DNA of 64,000 nt. It comes from Microbispora rosea. GTDB lineage: Bacteria > Actinomycetota > Actinomycetes > Streptosporangiales > Streptosporangiaceae. The stretch lies in NCBI RefSeq assembly GCF_900156315.1, contig NZ_FTNI01000027.1, forward strand, positions 1 to 64,000, written 5' to 3'. The notes beneath the pieces are model-generated. The model was given only the letters and a program-made list of their open reading frames with translations, searched no databases and had not been told where the DNA came from. The translations under genes were made by a program, and so were the position numbers. Below, piece after piece: positions 8,678-17,288 of the stretch. How positions within the stretch are numbered: the stretch's first letter is position 1; every line of letters begins with the position of its first letter.

Positions 8678-11600
8678 GTGGGTGCTGGATGGCTCTCCCG
8701 CTGGCCGGTGATCCGGCAGCTCAAGGGAGAGGACGGCAGAGGGCAGGCGGCGCGCTCGGCGCGTACGGACGCTCTACGGCCCCGGGTCGAGGGGGCCGAT
8801 ACGGTCGCGCGTTCCGTCTGTCCCTACTGCGCCGTGGGCTGCGGCCAGCTCGTCTACGTCAAGGACGGCAGGGTCACCCAGATCGAGGGCGACCCCGGCT
8901 CGCCGATCTCGCGCGGGCGGCTCTGCCCGAAGGGATCGGCCAGCAAGCAGCTCGTCACCCATCCCGGCCGTCAGACGACGGTCCTCTACCGCAGGCCGCA
9001 CGGCACCGAGTGGGAGCCGCTCGACCTCGAGACCGCGATGGACATGATCGCCGACCGGGTCGTGCGGACCCGGCGCGAGACCTGGCAGCAGACGCACGAG
9101 GGGCAGGAGGTCAGGAGGACTCTGGGCATCGCCGGCCTGGGCGGGGCGACGCTCGACAACGAAGAGAACTACCTGATGAAGAAGCTCTACACCGCCCTCG
9201 GCGCGATCCAGGTCGAGAACCAGGCGCGCATATGACACTCCTCCACCGTCCCCGGTCTGGGGACCAGCTTCGGGCGTGGCGGCGCGACCCAGTATCAGCA
9301 GGACCTGGCCAACGCTGACTGCATCGTCATCCAGGGCTCCAACATGGCCGAGTGCCATCCGGTGGGGTACCAGTGGGTGATGGAGGCGCGTGCGCGCGGC
9401 GCGAAGGTCTTCCACATCGACCCGCGCTTCAGCCGGACCAGCGCGACCGTGGACAGGTATCTCGCGATCCGCGCCGGCACCGACATCGTGCTGCTCGGAG
9501 CGCTGATCAACTACGTGCTGTCGAACGGGCTCGACTTCCGCGAGTACGTCCTCGCGTACACGAACGCCGCGACCCTGGTGAACAGGGACTTCCGCGACAC
9601 CGAGGACCTCGACGGCCTGTTCTCCGGCTTCGACGAGGAGACCGGCAGGTACGACCCGTCGACCTGGGCGTACGAGGGCGATGTGCCCGGGGAGGAGGAG
9701 CCGGTCGAGGGCGGCGAGCGCCACGCGGAGGCGGCGGGGTCCGACTCGTACGGCGCGCGCGGCGCCGGCGCGAGCGCGACGCCGCCGAGCGACCCGACGC
9801 TGACCGACCCGCGGTGCGTCTACCAGATACTCAAGCGGCACTACTCGCGCTACACGCCGGAAATGGTCGAGGAGCTGTGCGGCATCCCGCCGGAGCTGTT
9901 CCTGGAGCTGGCCGAGGCGGTCACGGCCAACTCGGGCCGGGAGCGGACCACGGCGTGGGTCTACTCCGTGGGCTGGACGCAGCACTCGGTCGGCGTGCAG
10001 TACATCAGGGCCGCCGCGATCCTGCAGCTCCTGCTCGGCAACATGGGCCGCCCGGGCGGCGGCATCATGGCGCTGCGCGGGCACGCGAGCATCCAGGGCT
10101 CCACCGACATCCCGACCCTGTTCAACCTGCTGCCGGGATACATCGCGATGCCGCACGCCCACCGGCACGACAGCCTCGACCACTACCTGGAACAGGAGGG
10201 CGCCGACACCGGCTGGTGGGGCAACAGGCGGGCGTACGTCGTCAGCCTGCTCAAGGCGTGGTGGGGCGACGCGGCGACCGAGGCCAACGACTACTGCTTC
10301 GACTACCTGCCGCGGCTGACCGGCGACCACGGCCACTACGCGACCGTGATGGGCCAGATCGACGGCACGGTCAAGGGCTACTTCGTCGTGGGCGAGAACC
10401 CGGCCGTCGGCTCGGCCAACGGCAAGGCGCAGCGGCTGGGCCTGGCGAACCTCGACTGGCTGGTGGTCCGCGACCTCATGCTGGTGGAGACCGCGACGTT
10501 CTGGAAGGACGCGCCCGAGATCGAGACGGGCGAGCTGCGGACCGAGGAGATCGGCACCGAGGTCTTCTTCCTGCCGGCCGCGAGCCACGTGGAGAAGGAG
10601 GGCACGTTCACCAACACCCAGCGGCTGCTGCAGTGGCGGGAGAAGGCCCTCGACCCGCCGGGCGACTGCCGCAGCGACCTGTGGTTCTACTACCACCTGG
10701 GCAAGCGGATCAGGCAGCGGCTCGGCGACGACGACATCGACCGGCCGGCGAGGGAGCTGACCTGGGACTACCCGGAGATCGGCGCGCAGCGCGATCCCGA
10801 CGCCGCGGCCGTCCTGCGCGAGATCAACGGCACGGCCGCCGACGGCCGCCTGCTGGCGTCGCTGCGCGAGCTGAAGCCCGACGGCTCGACGAGCTGCGGC
10901 TGCTGGATCTACTGCGGGGTGTACGCCGACGGGGTCAACATGGCGGCCCGGCGCACGCCGCACACCGAGCAGGGACCGGTCGCCCTCGAATGGGGCTGGG
11001 CCTGGCCGGCGAACCGGCGCATCCTCTACAACCGCGCCTCGGCCGACCCGCAGGGCCGCCCGTGGAGCGAACGGAAGAAGTACGTCTACTGGGACGGCGC
11101 CAAGTGGACCGGGCCCGACGTGCCGGACTTCGAGGAGGACAAGGCGCCGGACTACCGGCCGCCCGAGGGAGCCAAGGCCGAGCACGCGCTGGCCGGGACC
11201 GACCCGTTCATCATGCAGTCGGACGGCAGGGGCTGGCTGTACGTCCCGTCCGGCCTGTCCGACGGGCCGCTGCCCACCCACTACGAGCCGCACGAGTCGC
11301 CGGTGCGCAACGCGTTGTACGGGCAGCAGGCCAACCCGGCCCGCCGGACCGTCGACCGCCCGGAGAACCCGTACAACCCGGCGCTGTCGCCCAGGTTCCC
11401 GTACGTCTACACCACCAGCCGGCTCACCGAGCACCACACGACGGGCGCCATGAGCAGGCCCCTGCCCTACCTCGCGGAGCTCCAGCCGGAGGCGTTCTGC
11501 GAGGTGTCGCGGGAGATGGCCGAGGAGCTCGGCCTGGAGAACGGCGCCTGGGCGACGATCGTCACCGCGCGGACCGCGATCGAGCTGCGCGTGCTCGTGA

Positions 11601-11845
11601 CCGGCCGCGTACGGCCCCTGCGGCTGAACGGCCGGACCGTCCACCAGGTGGTCATGCCGTACCACTGGGGATACAGCAGCGGTGGGGTGATCACCGGGGA
11701 CATCGTCAACGATCTTCTGCCGATCGTGCTCGACCCGAACGTCTACATCCAGGAGAGCAAGGCCGGCACCTGCGACGTCCTGCCGGGGCGGCGTCCGCGC
11801 GGCTCCGCGCTGCTCGACCTGATCGAGAGGTATCGCGATGGCTGA
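8678..11845 (+). CDS. fdhA: Formate dehydrogenase catalytic subunit, selenocysteine-containing (readthrough of in-frame TGA)
   Basis: 1055 aa if the TGA at 9233-9235 is read as selenocysteine (Sec186). The flanks read NQARI-U-HSSTVPGLGTSFGR, the family's active-site motif where Sec or Cys binds the Mo/W-bis-pterin, and the same frame continues to 11845. The start is GTG 8678 (MGAGWLSRWPVIRQL) with AGAGG upstream. N-terminal [4Fe-4S] ligands are C48, C51, C55 and C83. The molybdopterin and cofactor-binding domains follow (QGSNMAECHP; C-terminal molydop-binding domain with VVMPYHWGYSSGGV). The protein oxidises formate to CO2 and passes electrons to fdhB. Stop and fdhB start overlap by 8 bases. 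A gene caller without Sec support would split it into two pieces (8678-9235 and 9344-11845). No FdhD or FdhE gene is in the window. Confidence 0.95.
9233..9264 (+). promoter_or_regulatory. UGA selenocysteine codon with SECIS-like hairpin
   Basis: TGA at 9233-9235 is followed, after exactly 18 bases, by the apical loop GGTCT (9254-9258). The loop is closed by a 6-bp stem GTCCCC (9248-9253) / GGGGAC (9259-9264). Escherichia coli fdhF has the same GGUCU loop at the same distance; SelB binds it to deliver Sec-tRNA. Confidence 0.9.
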
Positions 11846-12587
11846 GCGGATGGGGTTCTTCACCGACACGACCGTCTGCATCGGGTGCAAGGCCTGCGAG
11901 GTGGCCTGCAAGGAGTGGAACGACGTGCCGGACGACGGGTTCGTGTTCCGGGCCACCTCCTACGACAACACCGGCGCGCTCGGCGCGAGCACCTGGCGGC
12001 ACGTGGCGTTCGTCGAGCAGGACGGCCGGTGGCTGATGTCGTCGGACGTGTGCAAGCACTGCACCCACGCCGCCTGCCTCGACGTCTGCCCCACCGGCGC
12101 GTTGTTCCGCACCGAGTTCGACACCGTCGTCGTGCAGGCCGACGTCTGCAACGGCTGTGGTTACTGCGTGCCCGCCTGCCCGTACGGGGTGATCGACCGC
12201 AGGGAGGACGACGGCCGGGCGTGGAAGTGCACGCTCTGCTACGACCGCCTGCGCGGCGGCATGGAGCCCGCCTGCGCCAAGGCGTGCCCGACGAAGTCCA
12301 TCCAGTTCGGGCCGCTCGACGAGCTGCGGCAGCGGGCCGAGGAACGGGTCGAACGGCTGCACGCCGAGGGCACGACGGAGGCCCGGCTGTACGGCGCGGA
12401 TCCCGACAACGGGGTGGGCGGCACGGGCGCGTTCTTCCTCCTGCTGGACGAGCCGGAGACGTACGGCCTGCCGCCGGATCCCGTGGTGACCACCCGCGAC
12501 CTGCCCGCGATGTGGCGCTGGGCGGGCGGGGCGGCGCTCGCCCTCGCCGCAGGCGTGGCCGTGTGCTTCGCCGGGAGGAAGCCGTGA
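11838..12587 (+). CDS. fdhB: Formate dehydrogenase iron-sulfur (beta) subunit
   Basis: 249 aa. Four [4Fe-4S] ferredoxin-type cysteine clusters are visible: CIGCKACEVACKEW near residue 14, CKHCTHAACLDVCPTG near 74, CNGCGYCVPACPYG near 105, and CTLCYDR...PACAKACPTKSI near 130-152. This is the electron-wire subunit of FDH-N/O-type enzymes. A single hydrophobic helix near residues 222-243 would anchor it in the membrane next to the NrfD-like subunit. It starts inside the end of fdhA (8-base overlap), so translation is coupled. Confidence 0.95.
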   Translation: MAERMGFFTDTTVCIGCKACEVACKEWNDVPDDGFVFRATSYDNTGALGASTWRHVAFVEQDGRWLMSSDVCKHCTHAACLDVCPTGALFRTEFDTVVVQADVCNGCGYCVPACPYGVIDRREDDGRAWKCTLCYDRLRGGMEPACAKACPTKSIQFGPLDELRQRAEERVERLHAEGTTEARLYGADPDNGVGGTGAFFLLLDEPETYGLPPDPVVTTRDLPAMWRWAGGAALALAAGVAVCFAGRKP

Positions 12588-12609
12588 TCGTTTCTGTGGG
12601 GAGGACCTG

Positions 12610-13545
12610 ATGCCGAGGCGCCGGGACGAGATGGTGCCGGACGCCGAGTTCCGGTCGTACTACGGCCAGCCGGTCCTCAAGCCGCCCATCTGGCACGAGC
12701 CCCACATGCCGGCGTACCTCTACCTGGGCGGGCTGTCCGGCGCGGCGGGCGCGATGGCGGCGGCCGCCCGCCTCACCGGGCGGGATCGGCTGGAACTGGC
12801 CGCTCGGATGGCCGCCTTCGCCGGGGCGAGCGCCGGAACCGTCTTCCTGGTGGCCGAGCTGGGCAGGCCGATGCGCTTCCTCAACATGCTGCGGGTGTTC
12901 AAGCTCACCTCGCCGATGAGCGTCGGCTCCTGGACGCTGGCCGCCCACAGCGGGCTGACCGGCGTCGCGGCGGGCTCCGCGGTGACCGGCCTGCTGCCCC
13001 TCGCGGGCGACGCCGCGACGCTCGCGAGCGGCCTGACCGGGGTGGCGATGGCCACGTACACGGCCGTCCTGCTGGCCGACACGGCGGTCCCCGCCTGGCA
13101 CGAGGGGATGCGGGAGCTGCCGTTCCTGTTCTCGGGGAGCGCGCTCGCCTCCGCGGGTGCGGCCCTGATGCTGACCACGCCCCGGGCGCTGGCCGGGCCC
13201 GCCCGCGCCGCCGCGGCGGCGGGCGCCATGGCCGAGGTCGTCGCCGGCGGGCTGATGGAGCGCCGCCTCGGTCTCGTCGGCGAGCCGTACCGCGAGGGCA
13301 GGGCGGGCAGACTCATGCGGGCCTCCCGCGCGCTCACCCTCGGCGGCGGCCTGCTCGCCACGGTCGCCGGGCGTAGCCGGACCCTCACCGCGCTGTCCGG
13401 GCTCGCGATCACGGCCGGGGCCCTGTGCACCCGGTTCGGCGTGCTGGAGGCGGGCCGGGCCTCGGCCAAGGACCCCAGGTACACCGTCGTGCCGCAGCGC
13501 GACCGCCTCGACGCCGGCCAACCCGCCTCCGTCCCCGGCCGCTGA
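12610..13545 (+). CDS. NrfD/PsrC-like membrane subunit of the formate dehydrogenase
   Basis: 311 aa with eight or so Ala/Gly-rich hydrophobic segments. The N-terminus (SYYGQPVLKPPIWHEPHMPAYLYLGG) and the ELGRPMRFLNMLRVFKLTSPMSVGSW block are typical of polysulfide-reductase NrfD proteins, which lack haem and pass electrons from the iron-sulfur subunit to membrane quinone. GGGGAGGA precedes the ATG. The gap from fdhB is 22 bases, completing an fdhA-fdhB-nrfD operon. In actinomycetes NrfD commonly replaces the cytochrome b gamma subunit. Confidence 0.9.
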   Translation: MPRRRDEMVPDAEFRSYYGQPVLKPPIWHEPHMPAYLYLGGLSGAAGAMAAAARLTGRDRLELAARMAAFAGASAGTVFLVAELGRPMRFLNMLRVFKLTSPMSVGSWTLAAHSGLTGVAAGSAVTGLLPLAGDAATLASGLTGVAMATYTAVLLADTAVPAWHEGMRELPFLFSGSALASAGAALMLTTPRALAGPARAAAAAGAMAEVVAGGLMERRLGLVGEPYREGRAGRLMRASRALTLGGGLLATVAGRSRTLTALSGLAITAGALCTRFGVLEAGRASAKDPRYTVVPQRDRLDAGQPASVPGR

Positions 13546-13618
13546 AAAGGGTTCGAGAGACGATCGACGAGCCTGGTAGCGTGCCGGTGACCGTGACCCG
13601 CCCAAGGAGGTGAGACCC

Positions 13619-13678
13619 ATGAACGCAGGATCGACGTGGGTGCTCCCCCTTCCCACCACGGCCGGGCGACTGACATAG
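13619..13678 (+). CDS. Leader peptide (19 aa) upstream of the hydrolase gene
   Basis: A short reading frame with a near-perfect ribosome binding site (AAGGAGGTGA at 13604-13613). It encodes MNAGSTWVLPLPTTAGRLT and stops with TAG. The stop codon overlaps the base of a long hairpin that covers the next gene's ribosome binding site. Trp, Pro-Leu-Pro and Arg-Leu-Thr near the end are the kind of residues found in drug- or amino-acid-sensing leaders, but what it senses is unknown. A translation initiation site this strong in front of so short a frame, followed at once by the structured region, argues for a regulatory peptide. Confidence 0.72.
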   Translation: MNAGSTWVLPLPTTAGRLT

Positions 13679-13728
13679 GTGTCGCCGGGAGCGCCTCGAC
13701 AACAAGGCTCTCCCGAAAGGCAACACCT
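13677..13728 (+). promoter_or_regulatory. Attenuator hairpin sequestering the hydrolase ribosome binding site
   Basis: Nested pairing: AGGTGT 13677-13682 with ACACCT 13723-13728; GCC 13684-13686 with GGC 13719-13721; GGGAG 13687-13691 with CTCCC 13710-13714; GCC 13693-13695 with GGC 13706-13708. The hydrolase Shine-Dalgarno GAAAGG (13715-13720) sits in the 3' arm, and the arm ends one base before the GTG start. A ribosome paused at the leader stop (13676) would disrupt the base of the stem. Confidence 0.7.
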
Positions 13729-14493
13729 GTGCACTCTCTGCAGTTCACCGCCGCGTCGTCCTCGAACGGCATGGTCGAACGCGACTTCACCGTGGGCGAC
13801 GTCCCCGGAGTTCTCTGGTCGCCGGCTCCCGGCGCCGAGCGGGCGCCCCTGGTCCTGATGGGCCACGGCGGCGGCAACCACAAGAAGCATCCGGCGATGG
13901 CCGGCCGCGCCCGCCTCCTCGTGGCCGGCTGCGGCTTCCACGTCGCCGTCATCGACGCGCCCGGTCACGGCGACCGGCCGCGCACTGCGCACGACGAGCA
14001 GGAGATCGCCGAGCTGTTCCGGGCGAGGGCGGCGGGCGAGCCCGAAGGACCGATCGTCGTCCGCTACAACGCCCACCTGGCGGAGCTCGCCGTGCCCGAA
14101 TGGCGGGCGACTCTGGACGCGCTCCAGGAACTTCCCGAGATCGGCGCCGACAAGCCGGTCGGCTACTTCGGCATCAACATGGGCACCGCGATCGGCATAC
14201 CGCTCGTGGCGGTCGAACCCAGGATCACGGCCGCGGTCTTCGGCCAGCACTGGCCCGATGTCCTGGTCGAGAAGGCGAAGCAGATCACCGTCCCGATCGA
14301 GTTCGACATGCAGTGGGACGACGAGCACATTTCGCGCGAGGCCGCTCTCGCGCTGTTCGATGCCTTCGCCTCGAAGGAGAAGACGTTGCACGCCAACGCG
14401 GGCAGGCACAAGGAACTGCCCAGGTTCGAGGCCGACAGCGCGGTCCGGTTCTTCGCCCGGCACCTCGGCCGAGCGGTCACCCCGCCGGCCTGA
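13729..14493 (+). CDS. Alpha/beta-hydrolase-fold protein with Asn at the nucleophile position
   Basis: 254 aa from GTG 13729 (GAAAGG 8 bases upstream; in-frame starts further left lie inside the leader). The fold is clear: VLMGHGGGNHKKHPAM forms the oxyanion-hole strand-turn, VAVIDAPGHGDRP follows, and the nucleophile elbow is at residues 148-152. That elbow reads GINMG, so Asn150 takes the place of the usual Ser in GxSxG (AAC instead of AGC, one base). Later Asp (EFDMQWDDE) and His (GRHKELP) candidates are present. The relatives I recall are esterase or dienelactone-hydrolase-like. Whether it is catalytically dead, uses another residue, or binds a ligand is open. The attenuator upstream suggests induction by a ribosome-acting compound (inference). 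Confidence 0.82.
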   Translation: MHSLQFTAASSSNGMVERDFTVGDVPGVLWSPAPGAERAPLVLMGHGGGNHKKHPAMAGRARLLVAGCGFHVAVIDAPGHGDRPRTAHDEQEIAELFRARAAGEPEGPIVVRYNAHLAELAVPEWRATLDALQELPEIGADKPVGYFGINMGTAIGIPLVAVEPRITAAVFGQHWPDVLVEKAKQITVPIEFDMQWDDEHISREAALALFDAFASKEKTLHANAGRHKELPRFEADSAVRFFARHLGRAVTPPA

Positions 14494-14546
14494 CGTTACG
14501 GTCGCGGCGTCCGGCTCGCCGGCCGGGCGCCGCGGTCCCCGGGTGC

Positions 14547-14957
14547 TCACCGCGTCTTGGGGAAGGCGGCGCGGGGTCCGGGTCCGCTGAGGATGAAGGC
14601 GACCGCGATCAGGGGCAGGACGCTCATGGCCTGCATCACGGCGTACCACGCCGGGCAGATGCCGGGGATCAGGTCGACGCCGATGATCGCGATCGGCATG
14701 GTGACCGTAATGACGCGCATGCGCTCGAAGCTGCGCCGCGACCCCTGCGAAGCACGCACGATCATCCGGTGGAGCATCGGGGCGATGGCGAGCAGTATGA
14801 CCGCCCGGGCCCACATGAACGTGGTTCCCGGCTGATCGACGATCGACAGCACGGCGACCGTCGCGAGGGTGATGCCGCAGATCATGCCGGAGAGCGTGAC
14901 GCACTTCTTCGCCAGGTCGAAGGCCTCGTGGGTGCGGGAGTCGTCGATGGTGCTCAT
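14547..14957 (-). CDS. Small four-span membrane protein of unknown function
   Basis: 136 aa with an excellent AAGGAGGAG site before ATG 14957. Four hydrophobic segments are visible (about 21-42, 48-68, 82-102, 108-127). No known catalytic motif. It is transcribed away from the sensor kinase at 15184, with about 225 bases between them, so the two-component pair could regulate it. Similar small membrane proteins beside HisKA_3 kinases are common in actinomycetes, but I do not recognise a named family. Confidence 0.72.
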   Translation of the reverse strand: MSTIDDSRTHEAFDLAKKCVTLSGMICGITLATVAVLSIVDQPGTTFMWARAVILLAIAPMLHRMIVRASQGSRRSFERMRVITVTMPIAIIGVDLIPGICPAWYAVMQAMSVLPLIAVAFILSGPGPRAAFPKTR

Positions 14958-15183
14958 GTCTTTCTCCTCCTTCTCGTCGTGGTCTCGACGCTAGGGAGGG
15001 CACGGGCGGGGCGGTATGCGTCTGGACGTACGGAGGGGTGGGGCCAGACCCACTCCGGGGGCGATCGGCTGGGCGCAGGGCTCTGTGCGGTACACAGTGG
15101 AAACATCACGCCGTACCGGCCCGGACCGGGCGCATTGCCGAACCGCCTCGGAAACCGGGGTCGTGGAGTACGAAGGAAGGCTC

Positions 15184-16455
15184 ATGCGACAGCTGGTGTC
15201 GTGGCCGGTGAGTGCCGCCGCAGGGTTCGTGCGAACGTGCGTCGTGCTGGTCGTCAGCATGCTGGTCCCGGCCGTGTGGGCCGCCGCCGCGGGGCTGTGG
15301 ATGTGGTGGTGGGGCGGCAACCCGTGGCCCGGGCTGGCGCCGCTCCTGTGGGCGTGCGTCGGCACCCTCGCCCTGTCCCGCCCGATCTGCCGGATGACCC
15401 GTTCCGTCGTGGCGAAGTGGACGGGCACCGTCATTCCCCCCGGATATCGGCAGGCGGCGCCGGTGGTGCGCATGTCGACCGGGTACTGGTGGAACGGGTT
15501 CTCCTACGAGCGCACCAGCCGCGACGCTCGCCGGGACCAGAGGATGCGGCTCTGGTGGAGTGATCCCGCCACCTGGCGTGACCTGCGGTTCGCGGTGATC
15601 GCTCCGTTCACTTTGGGAGTGATGGCGGCCGTCCCGCCGGCTGGAGTCGTGGCGGCGGTCGTCGGGTTCGCTCACCCGGCGCCTGCCATGCGTCTCATCG
15701 GGGTGCTCGGCGTGGTCGTGGCGATCGGCGCCGCCCCGTACGCCTGGCGGCCGGTCCGGCCGGTGGCCGTCCGGTTGCTGCGGCCGTCGCCGGCGATGGC
15801 GCTCGCGGACCGGGTGGATGAGCTGACGGCCCAGCGCGCGGACACGACGGTCGCGCAGGCCGCCGAGATCCGGCGCATCGAACGGGACCTGCACGACGGA
15901 GCGCAGGCGCGCATGGTCGCGCTCGGGATCTCCTTGGCGACCGTGGAGAAGCTGATGGAGACCGACCCCGACCGGGCCAAGGCGCTGTTGCGGGAGGCGC
16001 GAGCAGGGGCCACCGCGTCCCTGGCCGAGCTCCGCGACCTGGTCAGGGGCATCAGCCCGCCGGTGCTGACCGAGCGCGGGCTCGTCGACGCCGTTCGCGC
16101 TCTCGCCTTGGACAGCCCCCTCGAAACCGCCGTCAGCGCCGACCTCGGGCCGCGTCCGGATCCGCCGATCGAGTCCGCCCTGTATTTCGGCGTGGCCGAA
16201 CTGCTCACCAACGCGGCCAAGCACGCCCGCGCGACCCACGCCGGGATCTCCATCGCCCGCACCAGTACCGGCACCGGCGCAGGCATCGTCGTCGACGTCG
16301 CGGACGACGGCACGGGCGGTGCCGGGGTGCGGCCGGGTGGCGGACTCGACGGGCTGCGCCGCCGCCTCGCGGTCTTCGACGGCACCCTGGAGATCACGAG
16401 CCCGGCGGGCGGTCCGACCCACGTGAGAATGGTCGTGCCATGCGAATCGTTGTAG
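15184..16455 (+). CDS. NarL-family sensor histidine kinase
   Basis: 423 aa from ATG 15184, chosen for the GAAGGAAGG site 4-12 bases upstream. Membrane spans occur near 10-60 and 135-190. The phosphoacceptor motif IRRIERDLHDGAQARMVALG places the His at about residue 237. The HATPase part has ELLTNAAKHARATH and DVADDGTGGAGVRPGGGLDG. Its last 16 bases overlap the response regulator start, so the two form a translationally coupled two-component system. The stimulus is unknown. Confidence 0.93.
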   Translation: MRQLVSWPVSAAAGFVRTCVVLVVSMLVPAVWAAAAGLWMWWWGGNPWPGLAPLLWACVGTLALSRPICRMTRSVVAKWTGTVIPPGYRQAAPVVRMSTGYWWNGFSYERTSRDARRDQRMRLWWSDPATWRDLRFAVIAPFTLGVMAAVPPAGVVAAVVGFAHPAPAMRLIGVLGVVVAIGAAPYAWRPVRPVAVRLLRPSPAMALADRVDELTAQRADTTVAQAAEIRRIERDLHDGAQARMVALGISLATVEKLMETDPDRAKALLREARAGATASLAELRDLVRGISPPVLTERGLVDAVRALALDSPLETAVSADLGPRPDPPIESALYFGVAELLTNAAKHARATHAGISIARTSTGTGAGIVVDVADDGTGGAGVRPGGGLDGLRRRLAVFDGTLEITSPAGGPTHVRMVVPCESL

Positions 16456-17087
16456 CCGAAGACCTCTACCTCCTGCGCGACGGGATGGTCCGCCTCCTGG
16501 AGGCGTACGGGCACCAGGTGGTGGCGACGGCGACCACCGGGCCGGAGACGCTCGACGTGCTGCTGACCCAGCGGCCGGACGTCGCGGTCGTCGACGTCCG
16601 CATGCCGCCGACCCAGTCGGACGAGGGCCTGCGGGCGGCTCTCGAGGTCCGCCGCCGCGTGCCCGGACTGCCGATCCTGATCCTCTCCCAGCACGTCGAA
16701 CAGCTCTACGCCCGCGAACTCCTGGCCGACGGCACCGGCGGCATCGGCTATTTCCTCAAGGAGAGCGTGTTCGACGCGGATCAGTTCGTCGACGCCCTGG
16801 AGCGGGTGGCCGGCGGCGGGACCGCAATGGACCCGGCCGTCATCGCCAAACTGCTGTCCAGCGGGTCGTCGAACCGGCGGCTCGAACGGCTCACGGAACG
16901 CGAACACGACGTGCTGGGCCTCATGGCCGAGGGGCTGTCCAATCAGGCCATCGGCCAGCGGCTCTTCCTCAGCGAGAGCGCCATCAGCAAGCACACGACC
17001 TCGATCTTCGGCAAGCTCGGCATCACCGACGACGGCAACAACAACCGCCGCGTCCTCGCCGTCCTCACCTACCTCAACAACGCCTGA
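16440..17087 (+). CDS. LuxR/NarL-family response regulator
   Basis: 215 aa. The receiver domain has the acidic pair E7-D8, phosphoacceptor D52 in VAVVDVRMPP and Lys in YFLKES near residue 106. The C-terminal LuxR helix-turn-helix begins LTEREHDVLGLMAEGLSNQAIGQRL, followed by LSESAISKHTTSIFGKLG. It overlaps the partner kinase gene by 16 bases. Likely targets are the neighbouring four-span membrane protein or the MFS exporter, inferred from proximity only. Confidence 0.94.
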   Translation: MRIVVAEDLYLLRDGMVRLLEAYGHQVVATATTGPETLDVLLTQRPDVAVVDVRMPPTQSDEGLRAALEVRRRVPGLPILILSQHVEQLYARELLADGTGGIGYFLKESVFDADQFVDALERVAGGGTAMDPAVIAKLLSSGSSNRRLERLTEREHDVLGLMAEGLSNQAIGQRLFLSESAISKHTTSIFGKLGITDDGNNNRRVLAVLTYLNNA

Positions 17088-17104
17088 CGTGCTCCGCTAC
17101 ACCG

Positions 17105-17130
17105 GCCGGGGGCGGGCGTTGCGGAGGCGG
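17105..17130. repeat. 26-bp direct repeat, left copy flanking the MFS gene
   Basis: Identical in 25 of 26 positions to 18476-18501 (difference at 17115). The core is GCGTTGCGGAGGCGG. It lies in the gap between the response regulator and the MFS exporter. Confidence 0.75.
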
Positions 17131-17288
17131 CATTGCGGAGGCGTGACGACGATGCCCGCTGCACGCCCCGGCTTGCCGACCACCGCCGGCAAGGTGTCTG
17201 GTCACGTCCGAAACGTGCCGGTGCCCGCTGCCTCCCCACTGCTTGGCTGGGTGCACGCCCTCCACCCGCACCCTGGCCGAACGGACCC

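Noticed and set aside
9236-11845. Reading fdhA as a pseudogene split at 9235
   Set aside because: The UGA lies at the Sec position, is followed by a SECIS-like hairpin at the exact E. coli spacing, and the genome encodes SelA, SelB, SelD and tRNA-Sec.
8774-11956. 1060-aa minus-strand frame opposite fdhA
   Set aside because: Antisense shadow; the plus strand encodes full formate dehydrogenase motifs across the same span.
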